A stretch of 17,402 bases of DNA, from NCBI GenBank assembly GCA_034435315.1, contig DAOTYB010000268.1, positions 1-17,402 on the forward strand, read 5' to 3'. How positions within the stretch are numbered: position 1 is the stretch's first letter; the number at the start of each line of letters is the position of its first letter. Origin of the DNA: VGOB01 sp034435315 (GTDB lineage: Bacteria > Chloroflexota > Anaerolineae > UBA4142). Below are positions 14,143 to 17,402 of this stretch, in pieces. The notes under the pieces are model-generated. The model searched no databases and was not told the DNA's origin. It saw only the letters and a program-made list of their open reading frames with translations. The position numbers and the translations under genes were made by a program.

Positions 14143-15253
14143 GTTTGTAGATTCACCACACGCTCTCCACGCCTTGTGTGAACTGCTGGGTACGCAAACC
14201 AGCGTGGCGGTGGACACTGAAGCGGACAGTTTGTACTCCTACTTTGAGAAACTCTGCCTTGCCCAGTTCTCCACGCGCGAGGCAGATTACATTGTGGATC
14301 CGCTCGCGCTATCGCTCGAACCGTTAGCCTCTTTCTTTGCCGATGCGCGTATCGAAAAAGTTTTTCACGCGGCAGAGTACGATATTCTGTGCCTCAAGCG
14401 CGAGTATCATTTTACATTCGCCAATATTTTTGATACGATGGTTGCCGCGCGCATTCTTGGTTGGAAGCAGGTGGGCTTGGGCACGATTTTGCACGAACGC
14501 TTTGGTGTGACCCTCAACAAAAAAATGCAACGCGCCGATTGGGGACGCCGACCCTTGTCCGCTGAGCAACTCGAGTACGCGCGTCGGGATACGCACTATT
14601 TGCTCGCCCTGCGCGATCTGCAAAAGGCAGAGTTGGAGCAGCGCGGCTACTGGGAGGAAGCGCGCGAGGAATTCGAACGCCTCACCCGCGTCGAGCCAAT
14701 GCCACGTCGTTTCGATCCCGACGCGTACTGGAACATCAAAGGCGCGCGCGATCTCGATGCGCAGCGTTTGGGCGCGCTGCGCGAATTGTTCCGCTGGCGC
14801 AATGAGCAAGCGCGGCGCGAAGACCGCCCCCCGTTCAAAGTGCTCTCCGATGCGCAACTGCTGCAATTGGCGCAAGAGTTACCCTCCTCGCCAACCGCGC
14901 TGGCGCGACTCGGAGTTGCCGAAGTGGCACTGCGGCGCTATAGCCACGCGCTCCTCGCGGCCATCGCGCGTGGCGCGACCGCGGCGCACCTAGCGCGTCC
15001 GCGTCCGCGCACACGCCCGGAGGAACTGATGGATTACGCGGCGCGCGCGCGGTTGAATAAACTAAAGGCGTGGCGCAAGCAGCGCGCTCAAGCGCGTGGC
15101 GTGGAGAACGATGTGATTGTCTCCAACGAAGTGTTGTATAACATTGCGCGCGAAAACCCGCGTACGCTCGAAGCACTCGCCCAGGTGACCCATCTCGGTC
15201 CCTGGAAATTGCAAACCTACGGCGAGGAAATTTTACGCGTGTTGCACAAATAG
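14117..15253 (+). CDS. rnd: Ribonuclease D (DEDDy 3'-5' exonuclease with HRDC domains)
   Basis: A 378-residue protein from TTG 14117, favoured because GGAG lies 10 bases upstream and the conserved N-terminus (VEFVDSPHALHALC) follows at once; TTG 14078 is an alternative. RNase D trims 3' ends of tRNA and other stable RNAs. The exonuclease domain holds D33 and E35 (VAVDTEADSL), D89 (HAAEYDILCL) and Y154/D158 (YARRDTHYLL), the complete DEDDy set. Residues about 208-278 are the first HRDC domain (EDRPPFKVLSDAQLLQLA) and residues about 302-377 a second (VSNEVLYNIARENPRTLEAL), as in known RNase D. It overlaps the Lgt-like gene by 26 bp, so the two are probably co-transcribed. Its stop codon is the first triplet of a terminator hairpin. 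Confidence 0.93.
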   Translation: MNSRNPSVEFVDSPHALHALCELLGTQTSVAVDTEADSLYSYFEKLCLAQFSTREADYIVDPLALSLEPLASFFADARIEKVFHAAEYDILCLKREYHFTFANIFDTMVAARILGWKQVGLGTILHERFGVTLNKKMQRADWGRRPLSAEQLEYARRDTHYLLALRDLQKAELEQRGYWEEAREEFERLTRVEPMPRRFDPDAYWNIKGARDLDAQRLGALRELFRWRNEQARREDRPPFKVLSDAQLLQLAQELPSSPTALARLGVAEVALRRYSHALLAAIARGATAAHLARPRPRTRPEELMDYAARARLNKLKAWRKQRAQARGVENDVIVSNEVLYNIARENPRTLEALAQVTHLGPWKLQTYGEEILRVLHK

Positions 15254-15285
15254 AAATCAGGTTTCCCAAGGAAACCTGATTTCTA
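15251..15285. terminator. Bidirectional hairpin terminator between convergent genes
   Basis: A perfect 16-bp inverted repeat (arms 15251-15266 and 15270-15285) with a 3-base CAA loop. The RNase D stop codon TAG is the first three bases of the stem, and the convergent HemE-superfamily gene ends at 15293. T-rich tails are short on both sides, so it may act as an RNA 3'-end stabiliser as well. Confidence 0.8.
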
Positions 15286-15292
15286 TTTGGGA

Positions 15293-16294
15293 TTACATTT
15301 TTCTGGCAACCTGAATCACCGCGCGAATGTTTTCCTCGGGCGTGTCCACCAGCGTCACGCAGCCTGCCGCGAGGATAAAGCCACGTTCGCCGGCTTGCGC
15401 GATCGCATCGCGCGCTTGCGCAATGACCTGCTCGCGCGTTCCATCAGCGAGGACGGCGTACTCGTCAATGCCGCCCGCCATCGTTTTGGTAATGCCCGCC
15501 GCGCGCAGCATCTCGCGCGCCTCACGCAACGATGGCGCGGTGCGCCGATCGTGCCAGTTGAGCACGTCCACCGGATAGCGCATCAACTCGTCAAAGTAAA
15601 TGTCCAGTCCGTGAATGTGCAGCAAGACGAACTCTGGCTTTGCCGCGCGAATTCCTTCCAGCACCTGCAAATCGTATGCCGCGCCGAACTCGCGAAATTC
15701 CTCGCGATTCACAAATTGCGCGGTCGCGCTCTGCGTTGCGAAAAAGATGGCGTCCGCGCCCGCGCGCAGGTTGGCAAGCGCAAAGCGAATCGTCGTCTCG
15801 GTGATGGCGCGCAGCGCGCGCCGCAACACGTCGGGATGTTCGCGCAAATCGTTCCATATGCGCTCTCTGGCGAGATTCTGCGCGGTGCTGAGCGGCGAAA
15901 AAATTGTTTGCAAAACGTGCGTGTCCGCGCCGATGTGTTGACGCACCAACTTGACTGTTGTGAATTCGCGAATGAACACCGGATTCGACGCATCGAGCGG
16001 CACGATCTTGTCCCAGTCTTCCAGCGATTGCACTGGCAGGGTGACGTACGCGCGCGTGCCTTCGCGATTCTTGCCGTCCACGTACGTCGCGCCGTACATC
16101 TCGCCGCGAAAACCGGACGCCGGCGTGATTTTCACAAAATCGAAATCGAATTTTTTCTGAAATTCGACAATGCGCGCGGCAAATTTCTCCGCGTGCATAT
16201 CGTCGCCGGGAAAATGTCGCCACAGCGCGACCGGCACCCGGTCCACCAATTCGCCGCGCAGCGCGGCGCGGATACGTTCACGATGTTTGAGCAT
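15293..16294 (-). CDS. Uroporphyrinogen decarboxylase (HemE/URO-D) superfamily protein, probably not HemE
   Basis: A 333-residue barrel protein with a good GGAGGT ribosome site 5 bases before ATG 16294. Superfamily features are HRERIRAALRGELVDRVPVALW (4-25), HIHG (226-229), AGGID (273-277) and the C-terminal ILAAGCVTLVDTPEENIRA (308-325) with C312. True HemE begins with an R.(A/Q)AGR substrate motif; here the corresponding stretch is WRHFPGDD, so coproporphyrinogen synthesis is unlikely. Many such paralogues in Chloroflexota and anaerobes are methyltransferases acting on cobalamin or are uncharacterised. It is the last gene of a minus-strand run (four-helix bundle, M67 peptidase, this gene), 80 bp after the peptidase stop with a heptamer array between. 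Superfamily certain, substrate unknown. Confidence 0.9.
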   Translation of the reverse strand: MLKHRERIRAALRGELVDRVPVALWRHFPGDDMHAEKFAARIVEFQKKFDFDFVKITPASGFRGEMYGATYVDGKNREGTRAYVTLPVQSLEDWDKIVPLDASNPVFIREFTTVKLVRQHIGADTHVLQTIFSPLSTAQNLARERIWNDLREHPDVLRRALRAITETTIRFALANLRAGADAIFFATQSATAQFVNREEFREFGAAYDLQVLEGIRAAKPEFVLLHIHGLDIYFDELMRYPVDVLNWHDRRTAPSLREAREMLRAAGITKTMAGGIDEYAVLADGTREQVIAQARDAIAQAGERGFILAAGCVTLVDTPEENIRAVIQVARKM

Positions 16295-16309
16295 ACGTTA
16301 CCTCCAGCG

Positions 16310-16372
16310 GATTTTCGATTGCCGATTGCCAATTGCCGATTGCGCGTTCAAAATCGCAAATCGAAAATCAAG
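16310..16372. repeat. Composite heptamer array with inverted halves, 9 units
   Basis: Left half GATTTTC, GATTGCC twice, AATTGCC, GATTGCG; right half AATCGCA, AATCGAA, AATCAAG, with CGTTCAA in the middle. It fills the gap between the M67 stop (16375) and the HemE-like ribosome site. Confidence 0.85.
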
Positions 16373-16374
16373 AA

Positions 16375-16782
16375 TTAGCCGTCCTTCGTCACTAGAGCAA
16401 TCTCCCGCACATAACCTTGCACGATGCGAAACGCGCGCACGATCGGTTGTTCGGGATTGGCGAGCGAGATGATGAGATACACTACGTCGGGATAGTACGC
16501 CTGCGCGATGTCCGTCGCCGAAGGAAAAGCGTCACTCGCGGGATGCGAATGGTAAATGGCGAGATGTTCCCAGCCGTTCGCTTCGATGTCACGAAACGCC
16601 GCAAGCAGTTCGAGCGGGTCGGCGTAAAAATTGACGCGCGGGGTGGCGTGCGTATTTTTCAGCGGATAGATTCTTAGCGCGCGATTTTCTTTGCCGCCGA
16701 TAATGCCACACGCTTCATTGGGCGCAGCGTCGCGCGCGTGCGCGATGAGCGCGTGCACTTGTTCACGGGTCAGTTGAATCAT
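16375..16782 (-). CDS. M67/JAMM (MPN) family metallopeptidase
   Basis: A 135-residue single-domain JAMM protein from ATG 16782. A longer in-frame extension to 17010 is the shadow of the upstream gene and is rejected. The zinc site is complete: E23 in NEACGIIGG, H78 and H80 in YHSHPASD, S88 and D91 in SATD (H-x-H-x10-D). Bacterial members release sulfur-carrier proteins or ubiquitin-like partners, or cleave other C-terminal tails; no MoaD/ThiS-like partner is present in this window. The ATG overlaps the stop codon of the four-helix-bundle gene as ATGA and only a weak AGG precedes it, so translation is probably coupled to that gene. Catalytic assignment firm, substrate unknown. Confidence 0.92.
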   Translation of the reverse strand: MIQLTREQVHALIAHARDAAPNEACGIIGGKENRALRIYPLKNTHATPRVNFYADPLELLAAFRDIEANGWEHLAIYHSHPASDAFPSATDIAQAYYPDVVYLIISLANPEQPIVRAFRIVQGYVREIALVTKDG

Positions 16783-17162
16783 CCTGGGATTTTCGATTGC
16801 CGATTGGCGATTGCCGATTTGGAGGCAGAAATGCGCGATGCTGCCATAATCGCAACGAGTTCGTTGGCTTCCTGGATAAGCGCGCTGACGAGAGTGGGTT
16901 TCATCAATCCACTCTCGATGATCAATTCCATCCAATACGCGCTTTCGTCTGCTTCTTCCTCGACCACACCGACTCTGGCAATGAATTCCGCTTTGGAACG
17001 ACTGCGGCATGCCGTGCGATAATTTGCGCCCACAGACGTTCCTGCGCGCATCAATTGATTGGCAATCGCACGCCCAACGGTCGTTTTGGGCAGCGCGTCA
17101 ACCAGTTTGATGACGCGCAGCGCAAAGCGTTTCGTCCGTTGCTTCAATTCTTGCTCATCCAT
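16779..17162 (-). CDS. Four-helix bundle protein (bS23 / 23S rRNA intervening-sequence protein family)
   Basis: A 127-residue protein from ATG 17162, preceded by GGAGAG at 5 bases; an extension to 17225 would translate repeat DNA and is rejected. Family signatures are LMRAGTSVGANYRTAC (38-52), SRSKAEFIARVGVVEEEADESAYWMELI (54-81) and EANELVAIMAAS (98-109). The family forms small homo-oligomeric four-helix bundles, first seen inside 23S rRNA intervening sequences but mostly free-standing; function is unknown. Residues about 114-125 (SKSAIANRQSKI) are encoded by a GATTGCC-type heptamer array, so the natural C-terminus seems to have been extended by repeat DNA. Its TGA overlaps the M67 ATG. Confidence 0.9.
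   Translation of the reverse strand: MDEQELKQRTKRFALRVIKLVDALPKTTVGRAIANQLMRAGTSVGANYRTACRSRSKAEFIARVGVVEEEADESAYWMELIIESGLMKPTLVSALIQEANELVAIMAASRISASKSAIANRQSKIPG
16788..16822. repeat. Heptamer array inside the 3' end of the four-helix-bundle gene (5 units)
   Basis: GATTTTC, GATTGCC, GATTGGC, GATTGCC, GATTTGG in register, the same family as the intergenic arrays, here translated on the minus strand and ending 7 bp before the stop codon. Confidence 0.8.
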
Positions 17163-17185
17163 TTCTGCTCTCCATCGAAAATGTG

Positions 17186-17207
17186 GGGCAAATTTGAAAA
17201 TTTGCCC
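17186..17207. repeat. Perfect inverted repeat in the leader of the four-helix-bundle gene
   Basis: Arms GGGCAAATTT (17186-17195) and AAATTTGCCC (17198-17207) with a 2-base centre (9-bp stem with a 4-base loop if folded). It lies 24-45 bases upstream of ATG 17162 and could be a hairpin in the leader, an operator, or simply part of an intergenic repeat. Confidence 0.5.
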
Positions 17208-17218
17208 TACGTCCTTCA

Positions 17219-17244
17219 TTTTCATCCGTCATGGCAGGCGCGTG
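17219..17244 (-). repeat. Dispersed 26-bp element, copy B
   Basis: Reverse complement matches 5167-5192 at 24 of 26 positions. It sits just upstream of the inverted repeat at 17186-17207, again in intergenic DNA. Confidence 0.7.
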
Positions 17245-17402
17245 TGCCTATGAGCAACTCCGTCGGAATGAACAATCGAAAATCGGCAGAGACCATTGCA
17301 TAATTCATACTGAGACAAAATGTGCCAGTACACGAGTCGGTGAGAGCATCCACTCGTCGCGCTGAGACAGATGCGCGACTTGTGCAACCAGCAATATCGC
17401 GA
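17245..17402. other. Right-edge intergenic DNA with a twice-occurring CTGAGACA motif
   Basis: No gene is supported here. CTGAGACAAAATGTGC (17310-17325) and CTGAGACAGATGCGC (17362-17376) are related motifs 52 bp apart in the same orientation. Two small stems lie around them: ACGAGT/ACTCGT (17332-17357) and GTCGCGC/GCGCGAC (17356-17379). They might be protein-binding sites or the end of an element that continues outside the window. Confidence 0.35.

Noticed and set aside
15293..16294. Genuine hemE (uroporphyrinogen decarboxylase)
   Set aside because: The HemE N-terminal substrate motif is absent and no haem biosynthesis genes are nearby, so only the superfamily is assigned.
15287..16378. 363-codon plus-strand open frame opposite the HemE-superfamily gene
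   Set aside because: The minus strand encodes a clear URO-D-type barrel protein with a good ribosome site; the plus frame ends in heptamer repeats and has no family features.
16783..17010. N-terminal extension of the M67 peptidase
   Set aside because: It reads the four-helix-bundle gene and a heptamer array in another frame; the JAMM domain begins right after ATG 16782.
17163..17225. N-terminal extension of the four-helix-bundle protein
   Set aside because: It would translate the leader inverted repeat and dispersed-repeat DNA; ATG 17162 has a good GGAGAG site and matches the family start.

Overview
The window looks like a chromosomal segment of a GC-rich bacterium, most likely a member of the Chloroflexota (Anaerolineae-like). 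This is inferred from gene content: an archaeal-type fructose-1,6-bisphosphate aldolase/phosphatase, a sugar nucleotidyltransferase fused to a phosphomannomutase-like domain, a TIR-STAND-TPR protein, many HemE-superfamily and HEAT-type proteins, and intergenic DNA full of short tandem repeats. No rRNA, tRNA, CRISPR array, transposase or prophage gene was seen, so the assignment is not certain.

Layout. Positions 1-3410 (minus strand) hold a very large TIR/ATPase/TPR protein that runs off the left edge, preceded in its transcription direction by a small membrane zinc-ribbon protein. Positions 3675-5002 (plus) hold a compact operon with its own promoter: GIY-YIG protein, TrmI tRNA m1A58 methyltransferase, DUF2007 protein. 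Next on the plus strand are an M20 dipeptidase-like enzyme (5284-6636) and alanine racemase (6732-7880). Facing them on the minus strand are a HEAT-repeat protein (7961-8887) and FBP aldolase/phosphatase (8957-10051). A divergent promoter region (10061-10232) leads to a plus-strand run: a small two-TM protein, the nucleotidyltransferase/pseudo-mutase fusion, a divergent Lgt-like membrane protein and RNase D (10233-15253). A strong bidirectional hairpin separates RNase D from the minus-strand genes at the right: a HemE-superfamily protein, an M67/JAMM peptidase and a four-helix-bundle protein.

Functionally the window is mostly housekeeping (tRNA modification, D-alanine supply, gluconeogenesis, nucleotide-sugar and RNA metabolism) with one candidate defence or signalling gene, the TIR-STAND-TPR protein. 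It keeps a TIR glutamate, Walker A and Walker B. Two proteins look like degenerate enzymes: the mutase half of the 837-residue fusion has lost all its signature loops, and the Lgt-like protein lacks the family's key His and Arg/Asn positions.

The most distinctive structure lies between the genes. Many intergenic gaps contain arrays that keep a strict 7-bp register while switching between several heptamer families (GATTGCC, GAAAATC, ATTCGTC, AACACTG, GTTTCAG and others). These arrays overlap stop codons, occur inside coding sequence, extend one protein C-terminus, and in one place fold into a perfect 15-bp hairpin that probably serves as a terminator.
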